A DNA stretch of 37,384 nt from Pseudomonadota bacterium (GTDB taxonomy: Bacteria; Pseudomonadota; Alphaproteobacteria; Rhizobiales; Xanthobacteraceae): positions 1 through 37,384 of the forward strand of contig JAEWJH010000017.1 of assembly GCA_023386635.1 (NCBI GenBank). Reading direction: 5' to 3'. The notes under the pieces are model-generated. The model was not told where the DNA came from and did not search any database. It saw nothing but the letters and a program-made list of their open reading frames with translations. Made by a program: the position numbers and the translations under genes. Below, in pieces: positions 16,691-24,800 of this stretch. How positions within the stretch are numbered: the first letter of the stretch is position 1; each line of letters begins with the position of its first letter.

Positions 16691-17170
16691 ATGGCGAAAG
16701 TGAGCGCCGGACTGATGCTGTGGAAGCGCGGCGCGGGTGGGCTGCGTGTGCTGCTGGTGCATCCCGGCGGGCCGTTCTGGACCAAGCGCGACCTCGGGGC
16801 CTGGACCATCCCGAAAGGCGAGTTCGGTGCGGACGAAACGCCGCTCGCGGCGGCGCGGCGCGAGTTCGCCGAGGAACTCGGCGTGCTGCTCGACGCCGTG
16901 AGCGCGGGCCACATCCTGCCGCTCGGCAGCGTGCGCCAGGCGGGTGGCAAGACCGTGACCGGCTTCGCCGCCGAGGGTGACCTCGATGCGGAGACGATCG
17001 TTTCCAATACGGTCGAGATGGAATGGCCACCGCGCAGCGGTCGGCGCCGGACGTTTCCCGAGGTCGACCGCGCCGCGTGGTTTTCGCTCGCCGAGGCACG
17101 AGAGCGGATCAATCCGGCCCAGGCGGCGTTTCTCGACACGCTGGAGGCGGCGGTCAACGACATGAAATGA
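16691..17170 (+). CDS. NUDIX hydrolase
   Basis: The 159-residue protein carries a complete NUDIX box at residues 43-65: Gly43, five residues, Glu49, seven residues, then REFAEELGV. This is the metal-binding motif that hydrolyses nucleoside diphosphates linked to another moiety. The surroundings (MAKVSAGLMLWKRG at the start, LGAWTIPKGEF before the box, VEMEWPPRSGRRRTFPEVDRA later) resemble predicted NTP pyrophosphohydrolases of the bis(5'-nucleosyl)-tetraphosphatase-like group. The substrate is not predictable. The ATG at 16691 directly precedes the first beta strand, and the next gene is convergent. Confidence 0.88.
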   Translation: MAKVSAGLMLWKRGAGGLRVLLVHPGGPFWTKRDLGAWTIPKGEFGADETPLAAARREFAEELGVLLDAVSAGHILPLGSVRQAGGKTVTGFAAEGDLDAETIVSNTVEMEWPPRSGRRRTFPEVDRAAWFSLAEARERINPAQAAFLDTLEAAVNDMK

Positions 17171-17198
17171 CAACAGGCCGCGCGCTGGCGGCCTGTTG
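17171..17198. terminator. Shared hairpin between convergent NUDIX and OmpA genes
   Basis: CAACAGGCCGC (17171-17181), a six-base loop and GCGGCCTGTTG (17188-17198) form a perfect 11-pair stem immediately after the NUDIX stop codon. No strong U-tract follows on either strand, but the position between convergent genes fits a bidirectional terminator. Confidence 0.6.
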
Positions 17199-17215
17199 CC
17201 TGCTGGTGCGAACGC

Positions 17216-18298
17216 TCAGTTGAGCTTCACCACCTCGACCCGCCGGTTCTTGGCGCGGCCGTCGTCGGTGTCGTTGGTCGCGGCCGGTGCCACCATACCG
17301 ACGCCGGCGGCGCGCATGCGCTTCGCATCCACCTTGTAATATTTGGCGAGGATCGACACGACCGTTTCGGCACGGCGCTTCGACAGATCGACATTGTAAT
17401 CGTAGGCGCCCTGATTGTCGGTGTGGCCGACGATCAGCACGGCTAGCTTCGGATCGCCGTTGATGAGCTTGGCGATCTCTTCCATGGTCGGCGCCGACTC
17501 CGGCTTCAGCTCCGCTTTATTCGTGTCGAAGAACAGCCCGTACAGCGCGACGCGGCCGGAAGTATTGATGCTCTGTGCCATTTCGCCCGATTTCACCAGC
17601 ACCATCTTCTGGTCGCGGGGCTTGGGCTCCAGCACGTGGACGAGTGCGACGGTGCGGCCGTTGAACGCCTTGCAGTAGAGCGTGTCGTTGACCTGGAAGG
17701 TGTGCACGGTGACGTACGCGTCGCCGCCGTTCTGCGGAATCTTCGCGGCGAAGAACCGCTGATCGTTGATGTCGGACGCCAGCGCGCATTTGCCGTTGGA
17801 GAAGTCCGCATCCTTGAGGTCCTTGTCGGAGAAGAAATACATCATCAGGCTTTGGTCGTTGCCGCCGCCGGACGACGAGCGGTTCGGCGCGCCGCCGCAA
17901 TCCTCGGTCTTGCATTGATACAGCACTTCGCCGCCGGCCGCCTTCACCACGTCCTGATAGTTGCGCAGCACTTCGAGCGGCGAGCGATCGGCCGGCAGGA
18001 GATAGGCGATGCGGGTGCGCGCGCCTTCCACCTCGGCGGCCTGTTTCGGCTTGAACACGCGGTTGTTCATGCCGTCGGTCCGGCCTTCGACTGGCTCGAG
18101 CCGCGACAGCGGCACGCTGAAATCGGTGAACGCCTGCCGGTCGTAGCTGACGATGAACGAGCCTTCGTAACGCTTGGCGAGCGCGTTATCGCGCGCGCCG
18201 GCAATATCCTTGGTCGGAATGGTGGCGTCGGCCAAAGCCGGCGCGAGCGCCGCCAGCGAGAGCATGCCGCCTGCAACGATGACGCGAAGGGAAATCAT
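17216..18298 (-). CDS. OmpA-family envelope protein with N-terminal DUF4892-like region
   Basis: The 360-residue protein begins with a signal peptide (MISLRVIVAGGMLSLAALA, then ALA). A central ~200-residue region resembles DUF4892 (for example FIVSYDRQAFTDFSVPLSRL and a pair of cysteines in YQCKTEDCGG). The C-terminal ~115 residues form an OmpA-like peptidoglycan-binding domain, with FFDTNKAELKPES, VGHTDNQGAYDYNVDLSKRR and GRAKNRRVEVV. It should sit in the periplasm or outer membrane, anchored to peptidoglycan. The ATG at 18298 exposes the signal; the longer frame to 18376 does not. The DUF4892 label is from memory and less certain than the OmpA domain. Confidence 0.85.
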   Translation of the reverse strand: MISLRVIVAGGMLSLAALAPALADATIPTKDIAGARDNALAKRYEGSFIVSYDRQAFTDFSVPLSRLEPVEGRTDGMNNRVFKPKQAAEVEGARTRIAYLLPADRSPLEVLRNYQDVVKAAGGEVLYQCKTEDCGGAPNRSSSGGGNDQSLMMYFFSDKDLKDADFSNGKCALASDINDQRFFAAKIPQNGGDAYVTVHTFQVNDTLYCKAFNGRTVALVHVLEPKPRDQKMVLVKSGEMAQSINTSGRVALYGLFFDTNKAELKPESAPTMEEIAKLINGDPKLAVLIVGHTDNQGAYDYNVDLSKRRAETVVSILAKYYKVDAKRMRAAGVGMVAPAATNDTDDGRAKNRRVEVVKLN

Positions 18299-18503
18299 GC
18301 CGCCCGAACTCCTTGAATGACCCGGCACATCAGGCACCGGGTGGATGGAAAATGCCCTAATCCCGGCCGCGCGCAAGGTGCGGGCCGGGAGGAAGGCAAA
18401 GATTGGTCGCGGCAGATCGGGGGAAGGTTCAAACTGGCGGGATAGGCCATCGCGCCATGGGCAGGCCGCGCGGTCGCACGCATGGGTACGTGCCGATGAC
18501 CCG

Positions 18504-18554
18504 GCGCGGTCGCGCCGCGCTCACCGTGATGGCCGGTACAGGCCCGACCATGAC
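18504..18554. repeat. Palindromes resembling Rhizobiales intergenic repeats
   Basis: The 291 bases between the OmpA gene and the small DNA-binding gene hold no credible gene. Within them, GCGCGG-TCGCG-CCGCGC (18504-18520) is a six-pair hairpin. The stretch at 18525-18554 is an imperfect inverted repeat, CGTGATGGCCGG/GCCCGACCATGACG around TACAG. Its form (minus strand CGTCATGGTCGGGC) resembles the abundant CGTCATGGCCGGGCTTG-type palindrome I recall from Bradyrhizobium genomes, here degenerate. Confidence 0.45.
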
Positions 18555-18589
18555 GGCTGAGAGCTGAGAGTTGTCCGCAAATCGGCGCG

Positions 18590-18904
18590 TCAGCGCCGCC
18601 GCGCGCGTCCGTTGGTCGCTCGGCGGGTATAGGGCGAGCGGTTTGCAGGCCGCAGCGAAATGCCTTCGCGTTGCGCTTTTCCACGCACGGAGATTTCGGT
18701 GCGGCCAAGCTTGAGGCCGATGACCCGCGTCGGGGTGTTCTGTTTGGCGAGGCTGCGCAACATGCGCACATCGCCGGCGCTCCACGGCTTATTCATATTG
18801 CGCTTGTATTTCGGATGCGCCTTGCGCGGGCCTTTGCGGCCGATCGGGGAGCCTGCACGCTTCCATGCCGGCTTCGCGCGCGACGCTGTTGATGTTCTCG
18901 CCAT
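18590..18904 (-). CDS. Small basic SANT/HTH-like DNA-binding protein
   Basis: The 104-residue product is very basic. Residues ~1-40 are an Arg/Lys/Ser-rich tail, followed by a compact helical unit: PWSAGDVRMLRSLAKQNTPT, then VIGLKLGRTEISVRGKAQ, and an Arg-rich end. The pattern WS..DV..LR.LA ... LGRTE.SVR.KA matches SANT/Myb-like or GcrA-like helix-turn-helix proteins. It may be a DNA-binding protein; its targets are unknown. The ATG at 18904 is preceded by AAGGAGG at eight bases; a frame start at 18922 would fall inside that site. It follows the BLUF gene on the same strand, 81 bases apart, with a six-pair hairpin (TGGCGC/GCGCCA, 18925-18942) just before its ribosome-binding site. Confidence 0.75.
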   Translation of the reverse strand: MARTSTASRAKPAWKRAGSPIGRKGPRKAHPKYKRNMNKPWSAGDVRMLRSLAKQNTPTRVIGLKLGRTEISVRGKAQREGISLRPANRSPYTRRATNGRARRR

Positions 18905-18985
18905 CTCTCGATCCTCCTTCATCGTGGCGCGTTGATGCGCCAGTCGAAGGATAATGCTCGAGACGGGAACAAAGTTGCGTTCTGA

Positions 18986-19420
18986 TTACGCCGGCGCGAG
19001 CTTTCGGCTTAACCCAACCGCGGCGAGATCAAGCGCGATCGCGAGTGCCTGCGCTCCCGTCATCTGGCGCGGATTGAATCGCGTGATGCCGTGCCGCGCG
19101 TACAGTGATTCGTCGCGCGTGGTGCCGAGCCCCATCCACCAGTTGCCGAAATGCCGCTGTTCGATGAGCGTGGCATCCATCACGGTGACGTTGTCGTGGC
19201 GTTCGTCACGCATAATACGTCGCAGCGTTTCTGAAACCGCCTCACGCTCACCTTCGAGAATTTGCACAAACCAGAGGCTGTCGAATATCAGAGCGCCTGT
19301 GATATTGGCGCGTTGATTGTTTCGGATCGCTGCTTCCATAATGGTGTTGAGGCTAGCCACCATCTTGCCGCTTGTGCCGCCGATATGATTTTCGGAATGA
19401 TAGATCAGGCGTGTGAGCAT
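18986..19420 (-). CDS. BLUF-domain blue-light photoreceptor
   Basis: The 144-residue protein is a short, stand-alone BLUF protein that should bind FAD and sense blue light. The residues needed for the photocycle are present: Tyr7 in LIYHS, Asn39 in NITGAL, Gln53 in WFVQILEGE, and the Trp/Met region FGNWWMG (residues 91-97). After the ~95-residue BLUF fold come two C-terminal helices (PRQMTGAQALAIALDLAA), so output is likely by protein contact rather than a fused enzyme. Its ATG at 19420 faces away from the divergent GFA gene. The next gene on the strand encodes a small DNA-binding-like protein. Confidence 0.9.
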   Translation of the reverse strand: MLTRLIYHSENHIGGTSGKMVASLNTIMEAAIRNNQRANITGALIFDSLWFVQILEGEREAVSETLRRIMRDERHDNVTVMDATLIEQRHFGNWWMGLGTTRDESLYARHGITRFNPRQMTGAQALAIALDLAAVGLSRKLAPA

Positions 19421-19569
19421 GAAGGAACCTTATGGATGGAGGCGGCATCGTAGTAGGGCCGTGTTGCTTCGCCGTTAACGAGGCTGATGCTTCGCAGGCC
19501 CGTGCGAACAGGGAACTCGTGCTGTCATGCGCCGTATTCGCGACGGCTGACGCGTAAGGGAGAGTGACG

Positions 19570-19971
19570 ATGAAGATCGATGGCGGCTGCTATTGCGGCA
19601 AAATCACCTTCACCGCGGAGGTCGATCCGGATGCGGTCGTCGTCTGCCATTGCACGTCTTGCCAAATGCTGTCGGGCGGCACCTATCGTGTGAGCGTGCG
19701 GTCCGACGTGGACAAAACGACATTCACCGGCAATCCGAAGAGCTTCATCAAGGTCGCCGACAGCGGCAACCGGCGGCGGCAGGGTTTCTGCGGGGACTGC
19801 GGCAGCCCGCTGTTCGCCTGCGATGAGATCAATCCGAAGGCCTATACGCTGCGGGTCGGTAGCATCGCCCAGCGCGCGCAATTCCATCCGCAGCGGCAGA
19901 TCTGGGCGCGCTCGAAGCTGCCGTGGCTCGACGAGATCGCGGGCACGCCGGCGCTCGCCACGGACAAGTAG
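19570..19971 (+). CDS. GFA-family zinc protein (Mss4-like fold)
   Basis: The 133-residue protein has the zinc-binding layout of the GFA (glutathione-dependent formaldehyde-activating enzyme) family: CYCG (Cys7, Cys9), CHCTSC (Cys26, 28, 31) and CGDCGSP (Cys74, 77). Catalysis of S-hydroxymethylglutathione formation has been disputed for the family, so the label should be read as a fold only. The ATG at 19570 follows GGGAG; a GTG two codons earlier is less likely. It converges with the DUF2778 gene, leaving three bases between stop codons. Confidence 0.88.
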   Translation: MKIDGGCYCGKITFTAEVDPDAVVVCHCTSCQMLSGGTYRVSVRSDVDKTTFTGNPKSFIKVADSGNRRRQGFCGDCGSPLFACDEINPKAYTLRVGSIAQRAQFHPQRQIWARSKLPWLDEIAGTPALATDK

Positions 19972-19974
19972 CTC

Positions 19975-21282
19975 TCAGTCGAGGTGGCTGATCACCGCGA
20001 GGCGGTTGATCTTGCCGGACTTGAAGGCGTGAAGGAACGCGCGATAGTCCTTGAACGAGACGCAGCCGTTCGACTGGCCGTTCGGCCCGAGCATATACGT
20101 ATGGGCCAGGAGCCCGTCGCGGCCGAAGATCGCGCGCTCACCGCCGATCGGATTGAGGCGGATCGCCTCGACGCCGTGGAACAGCGCCTCGCGCATTTTC
20201 ATGTTGTAGACGTGCGGCGGCGTGACGCCGCGCATGCGCAGATGCGCGAATTTCGGGTTGTCCATGTATTGCCCGAGCCCCGAATGCGCCTCGAGCGAGG
20301 TGCCGTCCGGCAGATAGACGCGCTTGCTGGTGATCACATAGACGGCGGTGTTGCGGTCATAGGGCGCGACCGGCAGGCCGCCATTGGCGTCGCGCACGGT
20401 ATTCGGCACCGTGTCCGGCGTCACTGAACCGAGCGAGGCGAGGCGGATTGGGCCGTAGAGCTTCTCGTGCGGGGTGAGGGGCCGCGCCGGCTTTTGCGGG
20501 ACGGGCTTCGCCAGCACGGTTGTCGGCGTTTCAGCCTTGATCGCCTCGGGCGGGATCGCGTGCGATTTCTCGGCTTTGGCGTCCGGCTTGCCGGGCGCGG
20601 CCAGCGCCACCTTGCCCGGCGCATGCTCAGACTTGCTGGCGGACCTGGCGTCGGGCGCTTTCGCTTCCGCGGCCGTTATCGCAGCCGATTTACCGAGCGA
20701 ACCGGTGATATCGGTCTCGGCCACGCTGTCGCGGGTGATGACGAGCGTCTTGACCGCGCGCGCCAGCGGCGTCGAGACCGGGGCGAGGCCGATGTCGGCC
20801 CCGATTTCGGCACTGGCCACCTGATACGGCGCCTTGAGGTCGTCCTTTGGCCGATCGCCGGCATGGTCGGCAGGGCGCGGACGCGGAACGGGCGTTGCTG
20901 TTTTCGCAAGCATGGTGACGTTGCGTGGCGGCTCCGCGCTGGCAACGCGCGGGGGCTTCTGCGCGGGCGGCGGCGTCAGCGCGGTGAGGTGGCGATGATC
21001 CCTTTGGCTCTGTGAGCGCGTACTGTGCTCATGGGGCGCCGTCGGCGCGCGGTCGGCGAGCGCGATCTGCAGGCCCTTGTGCGGCATGCCCTCGGGCACG
21101 GGCCGGCCGAAGCCCGATCCGGCGTAAGGCCCACTGCCGAACAGCGCGACGCCGGCCGAGCCGAAGGCAAGTCCGCTCAGAACGACGCCGGAAAGAACGA
21201 TGCTGACGGTGTGGCGACGGGCGGAGCGCCGGCGCGCTTGCGCTACTCGCGAACTGACGCTGGAAACCCTCGACGCAACCAT
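19975..21282 (-). CDS. DUF2778 (Tlde1-like) L,D-transpeptidase-type protein
   Basis: The 435-residue protein has a basic N-terminus, one membrane/signal-anchor helix (about residues 26-50), a long Ala/Pro/Lys-rich low-complexity region (roughly 75-280) and a conserved C-terminal domain of about 145 residues. That domain contains LPDGTSLEAHSGLGQYMDN, PHVYNMKMRE and a catalytic-looking His394...SNGC407 pair (HTYMLGP then SNGCVSF), the layout of DUF2778 proteins related to L,D-transpeptidases. It probably acts on peptidoglycan in the periplasm. Tlde1 in other bacteria is a type VI effector, but no secretion or immunity genes lie here, so a cell-wall housekeeping role is likelier. A perfect CtrA site precedes it. 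Confidence 0.85.
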   Translation of the reverse strand: MVASRVSSVSSRVAQARRRSARRHTVSIVLSGVVLSGLAFGSAGVALFGSGPYAGSGFGRPVPEGMPHKGLQIALADRAPTAPHEHSTRSQSQRDHRHLTALTPPPAQKPPRVASAEPPRNVTMLAKTATPVPRPRPADHAGDRPKDDLKAPYQVASAEIGADIGLAPVSTPLARAVKTLVITRDSVAETDITGSLGKSAAITAAEAKAPDARSASKSEHAPGKVALAAPGKPDAKAEKSHAIPPEAIKAETPTTVLAKPVPQKPARPLTPHEKLYGPIRLASLGSVTPDTVPNTVRDANGGLPVAPYDRNTAVYVITSKRVYLPDGTSLEAHSGLGQYMDNPKFAHLRMRGVTPPHVYNMKMREALFHGVEAIRLNPIGGERAIFGRDGLLAHTYMLGPNGQSNGCVSFKDYRAFLHAFKSGKINRLAVISHLD

Positions 21283-21364
21283 ACAAGCACCACACGCCCG
21301 TCCATGACGCGGCGTGTGGACACCCGGCGCGCGACGGCAACCGGGACACTTTTATGCAGTTTGG

Positions 21365-21379
21365 TTAAAGCGGGATTAA
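21365..21379 (-). promoter_or_regulatory. CtrA-type site upstream of the DUF2778 gene
   Basis: Read on the minus strand, TTAA-TCCCGCT-TTAAC is a full match to the CtrA consensus TTAA-N7-TTAAC. It lies 83 bases upstream of the ATG at 21282, between that gene and the stop of the small secreted protein gene. This suggests cell-cycle control of the wall enzyme. Confidence 0.6.
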
Positions 21380-21409
21380 GCGCAACGCCGACGCGGGGGA
21401 ACTCGCTTT

Positions 21410-21799
21410 TTACTTCAGACACTTCGCCAGCGATCGCTGGTCCACGCGATCACGCAAGACCATGTGTTGTCCGTTAATCCGCATCTCGAATGTCACTGGC
21501 GTGCGCGGCTCGCGCTCGCTCTGGCCTTCGTCACGACAAGCGGTTTTGAGCCGCCAGACGTTGCTGTGACGTGTTGCCGACAGGACGCGGCAGGACGATG
21601 CGAAGGTTTCGATCTCGCTCTTGGTGACGGTGATCGGCATTTCGTCAGTACCGTCCTGCGCGGTGTTGGTGCACCACGCCATGTCTTCCGACCAGCGGCC
21701 GTGCGCGATGCTCGGCACCTGTGCCTGCGTCTGAATCGTCAGCGCAACGAAAAGGGCGGCCGTAAGACCGCCCTTTTGAATGTGAGGAGAGATACGCAC
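21410..21799 (-). CDS. Small secreted protein of unknown function
   Basis: A GTG at 21799 opens a 129-residue frame with a plausible signal peptide (KGGLTAALFVALTIQTQA) and a mature part with three cysteines (AWCTN, SSCRVL, TACRDE), plus a Cys near the end (AKCLK). I do not recognise a family. The start lies 19 bases after the nrdJ stop. The sequence for residues 8-16 is at the same time a strong terminator hairpin (21751-21778), so the start is uncertain. Any shorter start inside the mature part (for example the GTG of VPSIAHG) would lose the signal peptide. A weak GGAAAA precedes the GTG. Confidence 0.55.
   Translation of the reverse strand: MRISPHIQKGGLTAALFVALTIQTQAQVPSIAHGRWSEDMAWCTNTAQDGTDEMPITVTKSEIETFASSCRVLSATRHSNVWRLKTACRDEGQSEREPRTPVTFEMRINGQHMVLRDRVDQRSLAKCLK
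21751..21778 (-). terminator. Strong terminator hairpin downstream of nrdJ
   Basis: Minus strand: AAAAGGGCGG, an eight-base loop, then CCGCCCTTTT, a perfect ten-pair stem with A-rich and T-rich ends (21751-21760 pairs with 21769-21778). It lies 41 bases after the nrdJ stop and fits a Rho-independent terminator. The same bases are the start of the small secreted-protein frame. Confidence 0.75.
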
Positions 21800-21818
21800 A
21801 ATTTTCCGATGATGGGGC

Positions 21819-24800
21819 TTACGAACACCCCGTCGTGCTGCCGCACGTATTGCACTTCATGCAGGTGCCGTTGCGCACCAGCGTGAAGTTCTGGCATTCG
21901 CCGCAGGCTTCGCCTTCGTAGCCTTGCGCCTTCGCCTCGGCGCGCTTCTCGGCAACGCTTGGCTTCGCCGGAGCTGACCAGGCCATCGCTTCGAGCTTCT
22001 CGGTCGGCGAGAGCTTCTGCTCCGGCTCGGCCTTCAGCGCGACCGCGCCCGAGACGTCGCCGCGTGCAGCGCCGGTCCCGATCGCCGACACGGTTTCACC
22101 ACCCGACGACGCGCCGCCGGACACCAGCGACAGCTTGTCGGTGCGCGAGCGGGTGAGGCCCTTCGACACGAACTTGGTCGCGGCCGGGGCGCGGCCTTCG
22201 CTCTCGCCCTTGCCGAGGGCGTCGAAGCTGCCCTCGGACGGGTCGACGTGGCCGAGGTCGAAGCGCTCGAGATACGACACGGCGAGTTCGCGGAATACAT
22301 AGTCGAGGATCGACGTCGCGAACTTGATCGTGTCGTTACCCTGAACCGGGCCGCTCGGCTCGAACCGCGTGAACGTGAAGGCGTCGACATATTCGTCGAG
22401 TGGCACGCCGTATTGCAGGCCGAGCGAGATCGCGATCGCGAAGTTGTTGATCAGCGAGCGCAGCGCAGCGCCTTCCTTGTGCATGTCGATGAAGATCTCG
22501 CCGAGCCGGCCGTCGTCGTATTCGCCGGTGCGCAGATAGACCTTGTGGCCGCCGACCACGGCTTTCTGGGTGTAGCCCTTGCGGCGGGACGGCAGCTTCT
22601 CGCGCTCGCGCAGCACGGTGACGCGCTCGACGATCTTCTCGACCATCTTCTCCACCACCTGCGTGGTGCGCGCCGCCATCGGCTGGGTGATGAGCGCTTC
22701 GACCGCATCCTCTTCATCGTCCTCGTCGGCGATGAGCTGCGAGTTGAGCGGCTGCGACAGCTTCGAGCCATCGCGGTAGAGCGCATTGGCCTTCAGCGCG
22801 AGCTTCCAGGAGAGGAGATAGGCTTCCTTGCAGTCCTCGACCGTCGCGTCGTTCGGCATGTTGATGGTCTTGGAGATTGCGCCGGAGATGAACGGCTGCG
22901 CCGCCGCCATCATGCGGATGTGGCTCTCGACCGAGAGGAAACGCTTGCCGGTGCGGCCGCACGGATTGGCGCAGTCGAACACCGGATAGTGCTCGGCCTT
23001 GAGGTGCGGCGCGCCTTCGACCGTCATCGCGCCGCAGACATGGATGTTCGCGGCCTCGATCTCGCGCTTGCCAAAGCCGAGCGCGGCGAGCAGGTCGAAG
23101 GAAGGAGAGGCGAGGTCTTCCGCCGGAATGTTGAGGGCGTCGCGGAGGAAGGCCTCGCCGAGCGTCCACTTGTTGAACGCGAACTTGATATCGAAGGCGG
23201 TCGGCAACGCCTTCTCGATCTTGGCGATGGCTTCGTCGGTGAAGCCCTTCGCCTTCAAGGTGGTGTGGTTGATCGCCGGCGCCTGGCCGAGCGAGCCGTG
23301 GCCGACCGCGTAAGCCTCGATCTCGGCGATCTGGCCTTCGCTGTAGCCGAGCGTGCGGAGCGCTTCCGGCACCGCGCGGTTGATGATCTTGAAGTAGCCG
23401 CCGCCGGCGAGCTTCTTGAACTTCACCAGCGCGAAGTCGGGCTCGATGCCGGTGGTGTCGCAATCCATGACAAGGCCGATCGTGCCGGTCGGCGCGATCA
23501 CGGTGGCCTGCGCGTTGCGGTAGCCATGCTGTTCGCCGAGCGCGAGCGCCTTGTCCCACGCCGCCTTGGCATGGTCGGCGAGCATCGCATATTGCGCGCC
23601 GGCCGCCGATACGGTGGCGAGATCGAGCGGCACCGGGGTGGTCGCGACCTGCTCGTAGCCGGTGCGTTCGCCGTGGGCGGCGCGGCGATGGTTGCGCATC
23701 ACGCGCAGCATGTGTTCGCGGTTCTTGGCGAAGCCTGGGAACGGGCCGAGGCCCTTCGCCATCTCCGCCGAGGTGGCGTAGCTGATGCCGGTCATGATCG
23801 CGGTGAGCGCGCCGCAGATGGCGCGGCCTTCCGCCGAGTCATAGGCGATGCCGGAGGTCATCAAGAGGCCGCCGATATTGGCGTAGCCGAGACCGAGCGT
23901 GCGGAATTCGTAAGACAGCTCGGCGATCTCGCGCGAGGGGAACTGCGCCATCATCACCGAGATTTCGAGGACGACCGTCCACAGCCGCACCGCGTGCTCG
24001 TAGCTGTCGACCTCGAACGCGCCGGTCTTCTCGTCGCGGAACGTCAGCAGGTTCAGCGAGGCGAGGTTGCACGCCGTGTCGTCGAGGAACATGTATTCCG
24101 AGCACGGATTGGATGCGCGGATTTCGCCCGACGCCGGGCAGGTGTGCCAGTCGTTGACCGTGGTGTGATACTGCAGGCCCGGATCGGCGGATGCCCAGGC
24201 GGCGTGGCCGATCTTTTCCCACAGATCCCGCGCGTCGACCGACCTCGCGAGTTTGCCGTTCTTGCGCCAGGTGAGGTCCCAGGTGCCGCCGGTCTCGACC
24301 GCTTTCAGAAAGCCGTCGGTGACGCGCACGGAGTTGTTGGAGTTCTGACCGGCGACGGTGAGATAGGCTTCGCTATCCCAGTCGGTGTCGTAGGTCGGGA
24401 AGTCGATGTCGGTGTAGCCCTGCTTGGCGAACTGGATCACCCGCTTGATGTAGTTGTCGGGCACCATCGACTTGCGCGCGAGCTTGATCTCGCGCTTGAG
24501 GGCGGGGTTCTTGTCCGCGGTGAAGCAGTCATCGCCCGAGCCTTCGCAGTTTACGCAGGCTTTCAGGATCGCCTTGAGGTGCTTCTGGTTGATCTTGGAG
24601 CCGGTGACGAGCGCCGCGACCTTCTGCTCCTCCTTCACCTTCCAGTCGATATAGGTCTCGATATCCGGGTGATCGACGTCGACGATCACCATCTTCGCCG
24701 CCCGGCGCGTAGTGCCGCCGGACTTGATCGCGCCCGCGGCGCGGTCGCCGATCTTGAGGAACGACATCAGGCCGGACGACTTGCCGCCGCCCGACAGCTT

